From positions 2,044,001-2,108,000 of the forward strand of contig NZ_CP120368.1 of NCBI RefSeq assembly GCF_029892045.1: a DNA stretch of 64,000 nucleotides, read 5' to 3'. How positions within the stretch are numbered: position 1 is the stretch's first letter; every line of letters starts with the position of its first letter. The stretch is from Sinorhizobium numidicum (GTDB lineage Bacteria; Pseudomonadota; Alphaproteobacteria; Rhizobiales; Rhizobiaceae). The notes under the pieces are model-generated. The model ran no database searches, was not told the origin of the DNA, and saw only the letters and a program-made list of their open reading frames with translations. Shown here piece by piece: positions 1 to 9,638 of this stretch. A program made the translations under genes and the position numbers.

Positions 1-1
1 T

Positions 2-187
2 AAGCGCAAGTACGATCGCGAGCCAGAATTCCGCACGGCCGTCGACCGCTACATCGCCGATTTCGAGAAGCTGCTCGCCGACGTAGCACGCAACGATCCG
101 GACAAGCGTATCACGCAGACTTACCTGACATCGGATACCGGTAAGGTCTACACGATGCTCGCGCACGCCGCAGGACGCTTCAGCTGA
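2..187 (+). CDS. C-terminal end of an unidentified protein (partial)
   Basis: An open frame runs in from the left edge and stops with TGA at 185-187, giving the last 61 residues of a longer protein. The fragment is charged and probably helical (R, K, D, E rich in its first half) and ends in GKVYTMLAHAAGRFS. Rhizobia carry a very large coiled-coil protein annotated apolipoprotein- or kinesin-like whose tail looks similar as I remember it, but the fragment is too short to assign. A strong hairpin terminator follows 23 bases after the stop, which supports this being a real gene end. Confidence 0.6.
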   Translation, partial: KRKYDREPEFRTAVDRYIADFEKLLADVARNDPDKRITQTYLTSDTGKVYTMLAHAAGRFS

Positions 188-209
188 TCAGCCGCAAGGT
201 GCTATTGCG

Positions 210-239
210 AACGGCCCCGTCGAAAGCGGGGCCGTTTTG
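210..239 (+). terminator. Rho-independent terminator after the first gene
   Basis: Perfect 8-bp GC stem (ACGGCCCC 211-218 paired with GGGGCCGT 228-235) followed by TTTT, placed 23 bases after the stop at 187. The rest of the gap up to 490 holds no convincing gene. Confidence 0.85.
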
Positions 240-490
240 CGTCAGCGGTGGCCGGAAGCTGACGAAAACTGCCGCTAATTGGAGTGTGCGCGAGGATTGG
301 ATGTGGCAAGTGTGTCGTTGCCGGCCTGCTCGTGCGCTCATTAAGGCCCCGTAATCTACCGCGAGATGAGACATTGGGCATTACGAACTAAACCAGCCCA
401 ACGGACTTGCATTTCGATTTAAGCTTCTACGATGGCCGGCAGCCGCCCAACTGGCGATCGTTAAAATCGCGCCTTACGGCCCAAAGCGTC

Positions 491-1567
491 TTACTGCCCC
501 GCCCGCGATAGCCCATGCTGCACGAGCCGGTCGATAATTTCGGCATAACTCACGCCGCTTGCTGCCATCGCCTTCGAATACATGCTGATGTCGGTGAAGC
601 CGGGGATCGTGTTGATCTCGTTGACGAGCAAGCGCATGTCCGCAGTCACGAAGAAATCGACGCGCGCCATGGCGTCGCAGCCGACCGCCCTGAACGCCTG
701 CCCCGCCATCTCGCGGATTCGGCTTTCGACCTCTTCCGGCAGTTCAGCAGGCACCTTCAGCGCCGCGCCCTTGTCGTCGATGTATTTCGCTTCATAGCTA
801 TAGAAGCCGTGGCTCTCAGCTGGAACGATCTCACCCGGACGCGAGACGAAGAGCCCGCCAGTCGTGTCCTCCAGTACGCTGCATTCGATCTCGCGGCCGC
901 GGACAAACTCCTCCGCAAGCAGCTTGCGATCATGCTGGAAACCCTCCCCAAGCGCCGTCTCGAATTCCCTTTCGGTCGTAACCTTGCTTACGCCAACCGA
1001 CGACCCCTGCCGGGCGGGCTTGATGAAGACCGGCAAACCAAGTTCGCGCTCGAGTTCGACGAAGGTGGGCGCGACGCCCTGATGAATTGTGGTCGAACGC
1101 GCGATCGGCAGGCCCGCCTCTTTCAACAGACGCTTGGCCACTTCCTTGTCGAGGGCGGCCGCCGAGCCGAGGATGCCGCATCCAGCAAGCGGTACGCGGG
1201 CGACTTCCGCAAGCCCCTGGACCGAGCCATCCTGGCCGTGCAGCCCATGAAGCACGGGAAAGAGGATGTCGATCTTCGGCAGGTCGTAGGCGGCGCCGTC
1301 AGCCGGAATTGCAATCAACCGCCCGCACCCGCCCGGCACGAGACAGACCTCCATGCCGTTCTCCGGCTTCGACAAGTTGCCATAGTCGAAAGAGCTCACA
1401 AGCCACTGTCCTTCGCGGGTGATAAAGACAGGAACGGCATCGTATTTGGCAGGATCTAACGCTCGCATCACATTCGTTGCCGAGAGCACCGAGACATCAT
1501 GCTCGGCGGAGCGCCCGCCGAAGAGTACGGCAATACGCAGCTTCAAAGGATTCAAAGCATCAGTCAT
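491..1567 (-). CDS. ddl: D-alanine--D-alanine ligase
   Basis: Joins two D-alanines with ATP to make the dipeptide that caps the peptidoglycan stem peptide; cytoplasmic. The 358 residues show the family in order: an N-terminal GGRSAEHDVS loop (about 16-25), the ATP-grasp PARQGSSVGVSK segment (about 183-194), the FYSYEAKYID omega-loop region and the metal-binding VNEINTIPGF motif near 313-322. Length and the long central region fit the DdlA type (E. coli DdlA is about 364 residues). It starts at ATG 1567 with GGAG seven bases upstream. It stands alone, away from the mur-fts cluster where rhizobia keep another ddl, so it is probably the second paralogue. Confidence 0.95.
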   Translation of the reverse strand: MTDALNPLKLRIAVLFGGRSAEHDVSVLSATNVMRALDPAKYDAVPVFITREGQWLVSSFDYGNLSKPENGMEVCLVPGGCGRLIAIPADGAAYDLPKIDILFPVLHGLHGQDGSVQGLAEVARVPLAGCGILGSAAALDKEVAKRLLKEAGLPIARSTTIHQGVAPTFVELERELGLPVFIKPARQGSSVGVSKVTTEREFETALGEGFQHDRKLLAEEFVRGREIECSVLEDTTGGLFVSRPGEIVPAESHGFYSYEAKYIDDKGAALKVPAELPEEVESRIREMAGQAFRAVGCDAMARVDFFVTADMRLLVNEINTIPGFTDISMYSKAMAASGVSYAEIIDRLVQHGLSRAGQ

Positions 1568-2043
1568 GAAGGAGCTCCGGAACGATTGAGGTTGAAAAGA
1601 CTTAGAGGCAAACGGCGATGCCGCGATTGGCGAAAAAGCAGTCGAAGACGGAAAGTGGCAGCGTCACATCAGCTTGGCTTTGCCTTGTTCTACAACCAAA
1701 GCGTCTGTTTTGCGGCAAAGCGAAGAGCCAGGCTAGCGCCAAAAGCTAACTACAGCCGTAATACTGTTTCTCACTTGTTCGCTCTTGCCGTTGTGTAGCG
1801 CGCTTTCAACGCCATTCCCTCTTGATATTTTAATAGCCACCGCTTCTGCCGCCCGCGCATCGCGAGCCCGCCATGCGATACATCGATACGAACGCTGTGC
1901 GCCGGAACCAGCGCCGATAGCTTACGGCTGGATGAAATGAAGCCGCGGCACGCTATTTTTCAAGGGCGCTGCAACATTGTGAATTGCCGCGTCGTTTTCC
2001 CTTAATCGACCATAGGCACGGCGCGACGGAACGGGAGTCGGAT
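1568..2043. other. Divergent intergenic region between ddl and the VOC gene
   Basis: About 475 bases between oppositely oriented start codons, so it should hold both promoters. An interrupted inverted repeat pairs GCTTTGCC with GGCAAAGC around 1676-1722, but it has no U-tract. No ORF in it looks coding. A small RNA is possible but nothing in the sequence proves one. Confidence 0.4.
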
Positions 2044-2466
2044 ATGAGACCGCGAATAAAAGTCATAACGCTGGCGGTGAACGATCTTCAAAAGTCCCTC
2101 GCCTTTTATCGTGACGGCATGGGGCTGCCGACGGAGGGGATTATCGGCGAGCAGTTCGAAGATGGCGCCGTGGTCTTCTTCCATATGGGCAAGGAGTTGA
2201 TACTGGCGCTCTACCCCGCAACTTCGCTTGCCAAGGACGCAAAGATAAGCGCGACCCAAACGCGCCTCGGCGCAGTATCGATCGGGCACATAGTCAAATC
2301 GAAGGACGAGGTCGATACGGTCATGAAGCAAGCCGAAGACGCTGGCGCCGTCGTTACGGACCCCGCCAGCGACCGCTTCTGGGGCGGGTATTCCGGTTAT
2401 TTCCATGATCCCGACGGCCACCTCTGGGAAATCGCTTGGAACCCGCAGTGGACCGTCGATGACTGA
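2044..2466 (+). CDS. VOC-superfamily (glyoxalase/bleomycin-resistance-like) protein
   Basis: A 140-residue protein of the vicinal oxygen chelate fold. It begins with the usual first beta strand and helix (ITLAVNDLQKSLAFYRDGMGL) and ends with the second-module signature GYFHDPDGHLWEIAWNP, where the Glu is a typical metal ligand. Family members include glyoxalase I, ring-cleaving dioxygenases and antibiotic-binding proteins; the substrate cannot be read from sequence. The frame is open from 1984, but ATG 2044 is preferred because GGGAG lies just upstream and the fold begins directly after it. It converges on petC. Confidence 0.85.
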   Translation: MRPRIKVITLAVNDLQKSLAFYRDGMGLPTEGIIGEQFEDGAVVFFHMGKELILALYPATSLAKDAKISATQTRLGAVSIGHIVKSKDEVDTVMKQAEDAGAVVTDPASDRFWGGYSGYFHDPDGHLWEIAWNPQWTVDD

Positions 2467-2510
2467 CCGTGAACGCCGTTCGTCTGCGAACGGGCTCGAT
2501 CCTCGAGTCA

Positions 2511-2611
2511 CTACAGCGCCGTGCGTCTTTCAGACGCACAAACATCGCTGTAACACCATGAATTGCTGAATGTTTTTATGCTTAAATCGACTCCGATTTA
2601 AAAATACAGCA
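2511..2611 (+). repeat. RIME-like two-palindrome repeat, copy A
   Basis: Diverged full-length copy of the element seen best at 32578-32681. The first palindrome (CTACAGCGCCGTGCGTCT ... CGCTGTAA) is well kept. The second (TGCTGAATGTTT ... AAATACAGCAG) has drifted. It lies 44 bases after the VOC stop in a convergent junction with petC. Confidence 0.8.
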
Positions 2612-2638
2612 GAAAAAAAGGCCCCGGACGGGGCCTTT
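2612..2638 (-). terminator. Terminator of the petABC operon
   Basis: Read on the minus strand, AAGGCCCC-GTCC-GGGGCCTT is an 8-bp stem followed by a seven-T run, 60 bases beyond the petC stop. On the plus strand the stem is followed by only three Ts, so it may also stop the VOC transcript weakly. Confidence 0.85.
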
Positions 2639-2651
2639 GTCGATGAATGGT

Positions 2652-2692
2652 CTACAGTGCCGTGCGTCTTCTCAGACGCAGCCGCGCCAAGT
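2652..2692 (+). repeat. Partial RIME-like repeat, copy B (first palindrome only)
   Basis: CTACAGTGCCGTGCGTCTTC and the pairing AGACGCA match the left palindrome of the repeat; the right palindrome is absent. It ends about six bases before the petC stop codon, so petC is followed by half a repeat, a terminator and a full repeat in tandem. Confidence 0.6.
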
Positions 2693-2697
2693 CGCGA

Positions 2698-3588
2698 TCA
2701 ATGTTCCTTGTTCGCGTAGACCGATTTCTTCGTCAGATAGATGAGGCCCGTGAAGATGAACAGGAACACCATGACCATGAAGCCGGTGCGCTTGCGATCT
2801 TCAAGATGCGGCTCTGCCGCCCACATCAGGAACGCCGAAACGTCTCTCGCGTACTGGTCGACCGTCTGCGGCGCGCCGTCGTCATAGGTGACCTGTTCGT
2901 CGGAGAGCGGCTGCGCCATAGCCAGGGCCGAAGCGGCAGCGAAATACGGGTTGTAGTGCGTACCTTCGGCGACCTGAACGCCCTGCGGTGGATCCTGGTA
3001 GCCGGTCAGCAGCGCGTGGATATAGTCGGGTCCGCCTTCCTGATAGGGCCAGAACATATCGAAGATGAACTGTGGGAAGCCGCGTTCGATGCCGCGCGCC
3101 TTGGCGATCAGCGAGAAGTCGGGCGGGGCGGCGCCGTTATTGGCCGCGGCCGCCGCTTCCTTGTTCGGGAAAGGCGACGGGAAGTAATCGGACGGCACGG
3201 CTTTGCGGCTGAACATCTCACCGTCGGCGTTCGGGCCGTCCTGGACTTCATAATTAGCCGCGAACGCTTTCACCTGAGCCTCGGAGTAGCCGAGGTCTTC
3301 CAGCGTGCGGAATGCAACGAGGCTCATCGAATGGCAGGCCGAACAGACTTCGGTGTAAACCTTTAGGCCGCGCTGCAACTGCCCCTTGTCATAGTGGCCG
3401 AAGGGACCGGCGAAGGTCCAGTCCTGCTGTTCCGGCTTGTGGATCGGATAGTGGGGCGTGCCGCCGCTAACCGCATGCTCCTCACCGCCTGCCGTTTCCT
3501 GGGCAGCGGCCTCCTGGGCGACAGCCGCTCCCAGCCCGAGACCGGCGACGACAGCGAGTGACAGAATGCCTGTGACAAGCTTTTTCAT
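2698..3588 (-). CDS. petC: Cytochrome c1 of the bc1 complex
   Basis: Membrane-anchored c-type cytochrome that carries electrons from the Rieske protein to soluble cytochrome c. The chosen start (ATG 3588) gives 296 residues: a signal peptide (about 1-25, ending AAVAQ), the haem site VCSACH with Cys82, Cys85 and His86, a likely axial Met in LAMAQPLSD, and one C-terminal membrane helix (about 268-287) with a short KKSVYANKEH tail. It is the last gene of petABC, starting 32 bases after petB stops. The frame is open far upstream but that part overlaps petB and has no function. Rhizobial literature calls it fbcC. Confidence 0.95.
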   Translation of the reverse strand: MKKLVTGILSLAVVAGLGLGAAVAQEAAAQETAGGEEHAVSGGTPHYPIHKPEQQDWTFAGPFGHYDKGQLQRGLKVYTEVCSACHSMSLVAFRTLEDLGYSEAQVKAFAANYEVQDGPNADGEMFSRKAVPSDYFPSPFPNKEAAAAANNGAAPPDFSLIAKARGIERGFPQFIFDMFWPYQEGGPDYIHALLTGYQDPPQGVQVAEGTHYNPYFAAASALAMAQPLSDEQVTYDDGAPQTVDQYARDVSAFLMWAAEPHLEDRKRTGFMVMVFLFIFTGLIYLTKKSVYANKEH

Positions 3589-3620
3589 TGTTCTGGGTTC
3601 CTTATCCATCGCTGTTCTGA

Positions 3621-4901
3621 TCAAGCGCGTGCGGTTGCCGGCTGCGCCTTGGCATTCTGCTTTTCCAGCACCGCTTCGGTGATGGAGTTCGGAATGCGTT
3701 TCGGCGTCTCGATCAGGCCGAGGACCGGCATGACGACGAGGAAGAAGGCGAAGTAGTACAGCGTACCGAGCTGAGACATCACGACATACAGGCCTTCCGC
3801 CGGGCGGGAACCCAACCAGCCGAGCATGATCGCATCCGCGACGAAGATCCAGAAGAACAGCTTGTACCACGGACGGTAGACGGCGGAGCGGACCTTTGAC
3901 GTATCGAGCCAGGGCAGGAAGAACAGGATGATGATCGAGCCGAACATCACCAGAACGCCGCCGAGCTTGGAGTCGATCGGGCCGATATTGAAGGTGATGG
4001 CGCGCAGCATCGCGTAGAACGGCAGGTAGTACCATTCCGGGACGATGTGTGCAGGCGTCTTCAGCGCGTCAGCCGGAATGTAATTGTCCGGATGGCCGAG
4101 GAAATTCGGCATGTAGAAGACGAACCAGGCATAGACGATCAGGAACACCGATACGCCGAGCGCATCCTTGAGCGTTGCATAAGGCGTGAACGCAACAGTG
4201 TCGGTCTTGGACTTCACCTCGACGCCGGTCGGGTTGGTCTGCCCCGTGACATGCAGGGCCCAGATATGCAGGACAACCACGCCGGCGATCATGAAGGGCA
4301 GCAGGTAGTGCAGCGAAAAGAAGCGGTTCAGCGTCGGCTGATCGACGGCGAAACCGCCGAGCAGGAACTGCTGGATCCATTCGCCCACAAGCGGGAAGGC
4401 CGAGAAGAAGCCGGTGATAACGGTCGCGCCCCAGAAGGACATCTGGCCCCAGGGCAGAACATAGCCCATGAAGCCGGTCGCCATCATCAGGAGGTAGATG
4501 ACGACGCCGAGAATCCAGAGAATCTCGCGCGGCGCCTTGTACGAGCCGTAATAGAGGCCGCGGGCGATGTGCAGGTAGACAGCAATGAAGAAGAAGGACG
4601 CACCGTTGGCGTGCAGGTAGCGCAGCAGCCAACCCTGGTTGACGTCGCGCATGATCTTTTCGACCGAGTTGAAGGCGACGCTCGTGTCGGCCGCATAATG
4701 CATCGCCAGCACGATGCCGGTCAGGATCTGCACGATCAGCATCACCGACAGCATGGCGCCGAAGGTGTAGGCGTAGTTCAGGTTGCGCGGCACCGGATAG
4801 GAGACGAACGAGTCGTGAATGAGGCGCGGCAGCGGAAGACGGGAATCAACCCACTTCTCGATGCCCGTCGTTGGCGTGTAGGTTGAATGATCAGCACTCA
4901 T
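3621..4901 (-). CDS. petB: Cytochrome b of the bc1 complex
   Basis: The 426-residue membrane subunit that binds two b haems and the Qo/Qi quinone sites. Visible are the N-terminal [16 protein letters not shown] entry, the Qo helix with [18 protein letters not shown], paired haem histidines in the second and fourth helices ([17 protein letters not shown]), and the Qo PEWY motif ([10 protein letters not shown]). About eight membrane spans are evident. ATG 4901 is chosen over ATG 4919 because GAGGGGA sits ahead of it; the longer form would overlap the petA stop. Middle gene of petABC (fbcB). Confidence 0.97.
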   Translation of the reverse strand: MSADHSTYTPTTGIEKWVDSRLPLPRLIHDSFVSYPVPRNLNYAYTFGAMLSVMLIVQILTGIVLAMHYAADTSVAFNSVEKIMRDVNQGWLLRYLHANGASFFFIAVYLHIARGLYYGSYKAPREILWILGVVIYLLMMATGFMGYVLPWGQMSFWGATVITGFFSAFPLVGEWIQQFLLGGFAVDQPTLNRFFSLHYLLPFMIAGVVVLHIWALHVTGQTNPTGVEVKSKTDTVAFTPYATLKDALGVSVFLIVYAWFVFYMPNFLGHPDNYIPADALKTPAHIVPEWYYLPFYAMLRAITFNIGPIDSKLGGVLVMFGSIIILFFLPWLDTSKVRSAVYRPWYKLFFWIFVADAIMLGWLGSRPAEGLYVVMSQLGTLYYFAFFLVVMPVLGLIETPKRIPNSITEAVLEKQNAKAQPATARA

Positions 4902-4915
4902 TATCAGTAGTCCCC

Positions 4916-5494
4916 TCAACCGATCTTGATAACTGTGTCGGAAACGAACGTGAAGGTCGGCACGGGGAGATTCTCCGGTGCCGGACCCTTGCGGACGCGG
5001 CCGGCCGTATCGTAGTGCGAGCCGTGGCAGGGACAGAACCAGCCACCGAAATCACCGGCCTGGCCGAGCGGAACGCAGCCGAGATGCGTGCAGGAGCCGA
5101 TCATGACGATCCAGTTTTCCTTGCCCTCGCCGGCGGAGCGATCGAGATCGTTCGCCTCGGCGTCAGGCGCGAGATTGGCGTTGCGCGCAACCGGGTCCTT
5201 GAGTTCCTCGAGCGGAACCGCCTTGGCATCTTCCACTTCCTTGTCGGTACGATTGCGGATGAAGACCGGCTTGCCGCGCCATTTCGCCGTCAGCGACATG
5301 CCCGGCTGCAGGCTCGAAACATCTACCTCGATCGAAGCGAGCGCGAGCGTGGAGGCATCCGGACGCATCTGGTCGATGAACGGCCAGGCTGCCGCACCGG
5401 CACCGACAGCGCCGGCCATGCCGGTAGCCAAGTAAAGAAAATCGCGGCGAGTGGGCTCGCCCAAGGTCTCGCTTGAAGTGTCGTGTTCGCTCAC
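4916..5494 (-). CDS. petA: Rieske iron-sulfur subunit of the bc1 complex
   Basis: A 192-residue [2Fe-2S] subunit that takes one electron from quinol. A twin-arginine motif (TRRDFL, 15-20) precedes the single N-terminal membrane anchor (about 23-42). The cluster boxes are CTHLGC (Cys135, His137, disulfide Cys140) and CPCHGS (Cys154, Cys156, His157). The GTG at 5494 is taken as start because it leads straight into SEHDTSSET and has GAGAGGA ten bases upstream; a TTG at 5500 would add two residues. First gene of petABC (fbcF). Confidence 0.95.
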   Translation of the reverse strand: MSEHDTSSETLGEPTRRDFLYLATGMAGAVGAGAAAWPFIDQMRPDASTLALASIEVDVSSLQPGMSLTAKWRGKPVFIRNRTDKEVEDAKAVPLEELKDPVARNANLAPDAEANDLDRSAGEGKENWIVMIGSCTHLGCVPLGQAGDFGGWFCPCHGSHYDTAGRVRKGPAPENLPVPTFTFVSDTVIKIG

Positions 5495-5804
5495 GGCCAA
5501 ACCATCCTCTCACGCAATGTGCGGACACCGCATCCGCCCCCGGCGCAACTCCTGCCTCTTCCTGAGAGGAACCGCGCCCTATCATTCACGCTGGCACCCT
5601 CCCCGGCTTGCGGAAACAAGCTTCGGATCGGAAGTCAGAACCCGGGAAATCCTGCACGCAGATTCCCCGTCAATCCGGCGCGTTCTATGCTTGATCGCAA
5701 ATTATGTCCAGCCTTGACAAGGGGTGGTGGGCAGATTGTCGCGGGGGAAAAGCGCGGCCAAATGGCACAAGGGCTTGACGCGATCCCGGGGCGGCTGCGA
5801 GACC
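5495..5804. other. Region upstream of petABC
   Basis: 310 bases between the petA start and the stop of the next ABC gene. It should contain the petABC promoter on the minus strand, but no -35/-10 pair stands out. No gene or repeat seen. Confidence 0.4.
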
Positions 5805-7670
5805 CTATTCCGCTGCCTCATCCCGGGCGATGAACCCACCCGACTGGCGGGACCAGAGTTCCGCATAGGGGCCGCCGCGCGCGATCAGTTCCGCATGCGC
5901 GCCATCTTCGACGATATGCCCGTCATCCATCACCACCAGGCGGTCGAGCGCAGCAATCGTCGAGAGCCGATGCGCGATCGCGAGCACCGTCTTACCCTGC
6001 ATCAGGCGCTCCAGATTGGACTGGATCGCAGCCTCCACTTCCGAGTCGAGCGCCGACGTCGCCTCGTCAAGGACCAGGATCGGCGCATCCTTCAGCATGA
6101 CGCGGGCGATGGCGATCCTCTGGCGCTGGCCGCCGGAAAGCTTGACGCCGCGCTCGCCGACATGGGCATCGAAACCCTTGCGGCCGCGCTGGTCCTGCAG
6201 GTTGACGATGAAGTCATAGGCTTCGGCCTTACGCGCAGCGTCGATCAGTTGCGCCTCGGTCGCGCCCGGTCGGCCGAAGAGAATATTGTCGCGGATCGAG
6301 CGATGCAGCAGCGATGTGTCCTGGCTGACCATGCCGATCTGAGCGCGAAGCGATTCCTGTCGTACCGCCGATATATCTTGACCATCGATCAGGATCCGCC
6401 CGTCTTCGAGGTCGTAAAAGCGCAACAGCAGGTGGACGAGCGTCGATTTGCCGGCGCCCGAGCGCCCGACGATGCCGACCTTCTCGCCCGGGCGGATGGC
6501 AAGGGAGAAATCGTCGATGACGCCGCCGCCCCTCCCGTAGTGAAATTTGAGATGCTCGAAGCGGATCTCCGGCCGATCGACTTTGAGATCCGGCGCCCCC
6601 GGTCGATCGATAAGGCCGATCGGCTGCGACACGAGTTCGGCCGAATTCTGGATCGTGCCGATGTTGCGCATGATGGCGTTGAACTGGCCCATCATCCGGC
6701 CGAGCAGCATGTTGAGCCGCAGCACCAGCGCCAGTGTAAACGCGACCGCCCCGGAGCTGACCGCTCCCGCGAGCCAGAGATGAATCGAATAGACGGCGAT
6801 CACGGTGATCATCAGCCCGGAAAGCAGAGCAAGTGAGGTCCGCACCCCCGTCAGCAATCGCGTGAAGGGAATGACCGCGCGCTGGAACCGATCGAAGCCG
6901 GCTCGGATGTAGCGATCGTTCTCCTCATCGCTGCCGAAGAGCTTGAGTGTCTGGATATTCGAATAGGCATCGACCATGCGGCCGTTGAGCATCGACGCCA
7001 TTTCGGCCGTCTCGCGGGCGTGCTTGCGGACGCGCGGAACGAAATAGCGGGCAAGCGACAGAAAGACGACGATCCAGAACGCCACCATGGCTGCCAGTCG
7101 CCAGTCGAGCTGGGCGATCAGCGCCATGGTTGAGGCGGTATAGATCACGATGAACCAGACGACCTGCAGGAGGGAGACGATCAGATCGCTTGTCGCCTGG
7201 GCACCGGACCACACCTTGGTGACGATGCGGCCGGAAAAATCGTTCTGAAAGAAAGAAAGCGATTGGCGGGCCACATGGACGTAGGACTGCCAGCGCACCA
7301 GGTTGAGAAAGCCGGTGATAATCGCCTGCTCCTCGACGAGCGCAGCGAGCGCGACGGCGAGAAAGCGGAACACCAACACCGTCAGCAGCATGAAGAGCAG
7401 TTCCGGCCCGTTGGCGGAAATCAATCCGCTCCAACCGGCTTCCGGCTTCACCGTATCGAGCACATCGACGAGCCGGCCGACGAAATAGAAGAGCCCGGCT
7501 TCGAGCATCGCCACAACACCGCCGAGCACAGCCATGGCGAAAAACGGACCTTTTGCCTGGCTTGCGTAGAACCAGGCAAAGCCCCAGAGCGATCCAGGCG
7601 GCTGCAGCCGGTCTCGCGGAGCAAAGGGTTTGATCCAGTTCTCGAAGATGGTGATGATCGCGCGCAGCAT
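5805..7670 (-). CDS. ABC exporter half-transporter (membrane domain fused to ATPase), second of a tandem pair
   Basis: A 621-residue type IV ABC exporter subunit. Six membrane helices fill roughly residues 30-330. The C-terminal ATPase has Walker A GRSGAGKST, signature LSGGQRQRIAIAR, Walker B ILVLDEATSALDSE and the H-loop AIAHRLST. The family includes MsbA and multidrug or lipid exporters. It lies 114 bases after a homologous gene on the same strand, and near-identical motifs suggest tandem duplication; the two may form a heterodimer. The substrate is not deducible. The next gene downstream of nothing else on this strand, it sits back to back in order with petA. Confidence 0.93.
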   Translation of the reverse strand: MLRAIITIFENWIKPFAPRDRLQPPGSLWGFAWFYASQAKGPFFAMAVLGGVVAMLEAGLFYFVGRLVDVLDTVKPEAGWSGLISANGPELLFMLLTVLVFRFLAVALAALVEEQAIITGFLNLVRWQSYVHVARQSLSFFQNDFSGRIVTKVWSGAQATSDLIVSLLQVVWFIVIYTASTMALIAQLDWRLAAMVAFWIVVFLSLARYFVPRVRKHARETAEMASMLNGRMVDAYSNIQTLKLFGSDEENDRYIRAGFDRFQRAVIPFTRLLTGVRTSLALLSGLMITVIAVYSIHLWLAGAVSSGAVAFTLALVLRLNMLLGRMMGQFNAIMRNIGTIQNSAELVSQPIGLIDRPGAPDLKVDRPEIRFEHLKFHYGRGGGVIDDFSLAIRPGEKVGIVGRSGAGKSTLVHLLLRFYDLEDGRILIDGQDISAVRQESLRAQIGMVSQDTSLLHRSIRDNILFGRPGATEAQLIDAARKAEAYDFIVNLQDQRGRKGFDAHVGERGVKLSGGQRQRIAIARVMLKDAPILVLDEATSALDSEVEAAIQSNLERLMQGKTVLAIAHRLSTIAALDRLVVMDDGHIVEDGAHAELIARGGPYAELWSRQSGGFIARDEAAE

Positions 7671-7784
7671 TGTTCCGATAATAGGGTGCTCAGGAGGGAC
7701 GGCAATCGGTTTCCGCCGCCGATGCCATTACAAATGCGTAAGCTTCTTCCCTGCCCCTGACGGGAACAGCGCGGAAGCGGCGGA

Positions 7785-9638
7785 TTACTCCGCCGCCTCT
7801 TCCTTCTCCACGTCGTCCGCGATGAAACCACCGGACTGGCGCGACCAAAGATCGCCATAGAGGCCGCCCTTGGCGACGAGTTCGGCATGCGAACCGGTTT
7901 CGACGATCCGCCCAGCTTCGAGAACGACCAGGCGGTCCATCTCGGTCAGGGTAGACAGCCGGTGAGCGATGGCAATCACCGTCTTTCCCGCCATCAACGC
8001 GAAGAGGTTTTCCTGGATCGCCGCCTCGACTTCGGAGTCGAGCGCCGAAGTCGCTTCGTCGAGGACCAGGATCGGCGCATCCTTGAGGAAGACACGGGCG
8101 ATTGCGATCCGCTGGCGCTGGCCGCCGGAAAGCTTCACGCCGCGTTCGCCGACCTGCGCGTCAAGCGCTCGCCTGCCCTGGTTGTCCTCCAGCGCCTGGA
8201 TGAAGTCCCAGGCGTTCGCCTTCTTCGCGGCCGCGACAATATCCGCATCGCTCGCTTCCGGATGACCATAGGCGATGTTGTCGCGAATCGAACGATGCAG
8301 CAGCGATGTATCCTGTGTGACGACGCCGATTTGCGAGCGCAAGCTGTCCTGTGTGACGGTGGAGATATCCTTGCCGTCGATCCGTATCTCGCCGGACTCC
8401 AGGTCGTAGAAACGCAGGAGCAGGTTCATCAGCGTCGTCTTGCCGGCGCCCGACCGGCCGACGAGGCCGATCTTCTCCCCGGGACGAATATCGAGCGACA
8501 GCCGGTCGATGACGCCCTTCGCCTTGCCATAATGGAAGCGGACATTCTCGAAGCTGATCGCCCCCTTGTCGGCTGTGAACGTTGCAGCATTCGGCCGGTC
8601 AGTAATCTCATGCGCCTTCGTCATCATGCCCATGCCGTCATAGACCGTACCGATATTCTCGAACAGCGCCGAGACTTCCCACATGATCCACTGCGACATG
8701 CCATTGATGCGCATGGCAAGGCCCATCGCGATGGCGATGGCCCCCACCGAGATCGCGCTGGTCAGCCAGAGGTAAATGCCGAGTGCGCTGATGGCGAAGA
8801 GCGCCACGCTGTTGTTCGCGTAGACGAACACGTGGAACAGCGTGACCTTGCGCATCTGCCGGTAAACGGTATCGAGGAACTCCTCCATCCCCGCCTTGGC
8901 ATAGGTTTCTTCACGCCCAGCATGCGAGAACAGCTTGACCGTGCTGATATTGGTATAGCTATCGACGATGCGCCCCGTCATCATCGAGCGCGCGTCCGCC
9001 TGCTCCTTGGAGATCTTCTGCAGCCGCGGCACGAAATAGCTGACGATCGAGAGATAAATCACCAGCCAGATGGCGAGCGGAGCGACCAGCCGCCAATCGG
9101 CGTTCGCCACCACGATCAGCATCGTCACGAAATAGCTGACCACGTAGACGAAGACGTCGAGGATCTTCATCACCGTTTCGCGTACGGCAAGCGATGTCTG
9201 CATGACCTTCGTCGCGACGCGTCCGGCGAACTCATTGGCAAAGAAGGTCATGCTTTGGCGCAGCAGATAGCGGTGCATCTGCCAGCGGGCGATCATCGGA
9301 TAGTTGCCGAGCAGTACCTGGTGCATGATGAACGAATCGAGCGCCACCAGGCCCGGCAGACCGACGAGGATCAAGGCTGCCATCCAAGCAAGCCTGCCGC
9401 CCTCGGTTTCGAGGAAGGTCTCGCGATCGGCGTTGGACAGCCAATCGACCACGTTGCCGAGAAATTGGAACAGCGCCACCTCGCCGATCGCGATCAGCAT
9501 GGTGCAGACCGACATGATCAGCAGCCACGGTGCTGCAGGCTTCGAATAATGCCAGCAGAAGGCAAAAAGGCCCTTCGGCGGGAGCGTGGGCTCCTCCGCC
9601 GGATATGGATTAAGGCGGGATTCAAACCAGCCGAACAT
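7785..9638 (-). CDS. ABC exporter half-transporter (membrane domain fused to ATPase), first of a tandem pair
   Basis: A 617-residue paralogue of the following gene with the same plan: an N-terminal six-helix membrane domain and a C-terminal ATPase with Walker A GRSGAGKTT, signature LSGGQRQRIAIAR and Walker B ILVLDEATSALDSE. A conserved Asp/Glu and H-loop are present, so the ATPase site looks intact in both genes, unlike many heterodimeric exporters in which one site is degenerate. It begins at ATG 9638 preceded by AAGGAG-like sequence (read on the minus strand). Export substrate unknown. Confidence 0.93.
   Translation of the reverse strand: MFGWFESRLNPYPAEEPTLPPKGLFAFCWHYSKPAAPWLLIMSVCTMLIAIGEVALFQFLGNVVDWLSNADRETFLETEGGRLAWMAALILVGLPGLVALDSFIMHQVLLGNYPMIARWQMHRYLLRQSMTFFANEFAGRVATKVMQTSLAVRETVMKILDVFVYVVSYFVTMLIVVANADWRLVAPLAIWLVIYLSIVSYFVPRLQKISKEQADARSMMTGRIVDSYTNISTVKLFSHAGREETYAKAGMEEFLDTVYRQMRKVTLFHVFVYANNSVALFAISALGIYLWLTSAISVGAIAIAMGLAMRINGMSQWIMWEVSALFENIGTVYDGMGMMTKAHEITDRPNAATFTADKGAISFENVRFHYGKAKGVIDRLSLDIRPGEKIGLVGRSGAGKTTLMNLLLRFYDLESGEIRIDGKDISTVTQDSLRSQIGVVTQDTSLLHRSIRDNIAYGHPEASDADIVAAAKKANAWDFIQALEDNQGRRALDAQVGERGVKLSGGQRQRIAIARVFLKDAPILVLDEATSALDSEVEAAIQENLFALMAGKTVIAIAHRLSTLTEMDRLVVLEAGRIVETGSHAELVAKGGLYGDLWSRQSGGFIADDVEKEEAAE

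Noticed and set aside
1676..1722. Inverted repeat as a small RNA or attenuator upstream of ddl
   Set aside because: The arms are interrupted, there is no U-tract, and no promoter is evident. A small RNA cannot be excluded but is not supported.
3589..4035. N-terminal extension of petC into petB
   Set aside because: The extension overlaps petB out of frame, while the start at 3588 leads directly into a normal signal peptide.
5762..5778. TGGCAC followed by TTGAC as a sigma-54 promoter near petA
   Set aside because: The spacing is six bases and the -12 element is wrong.
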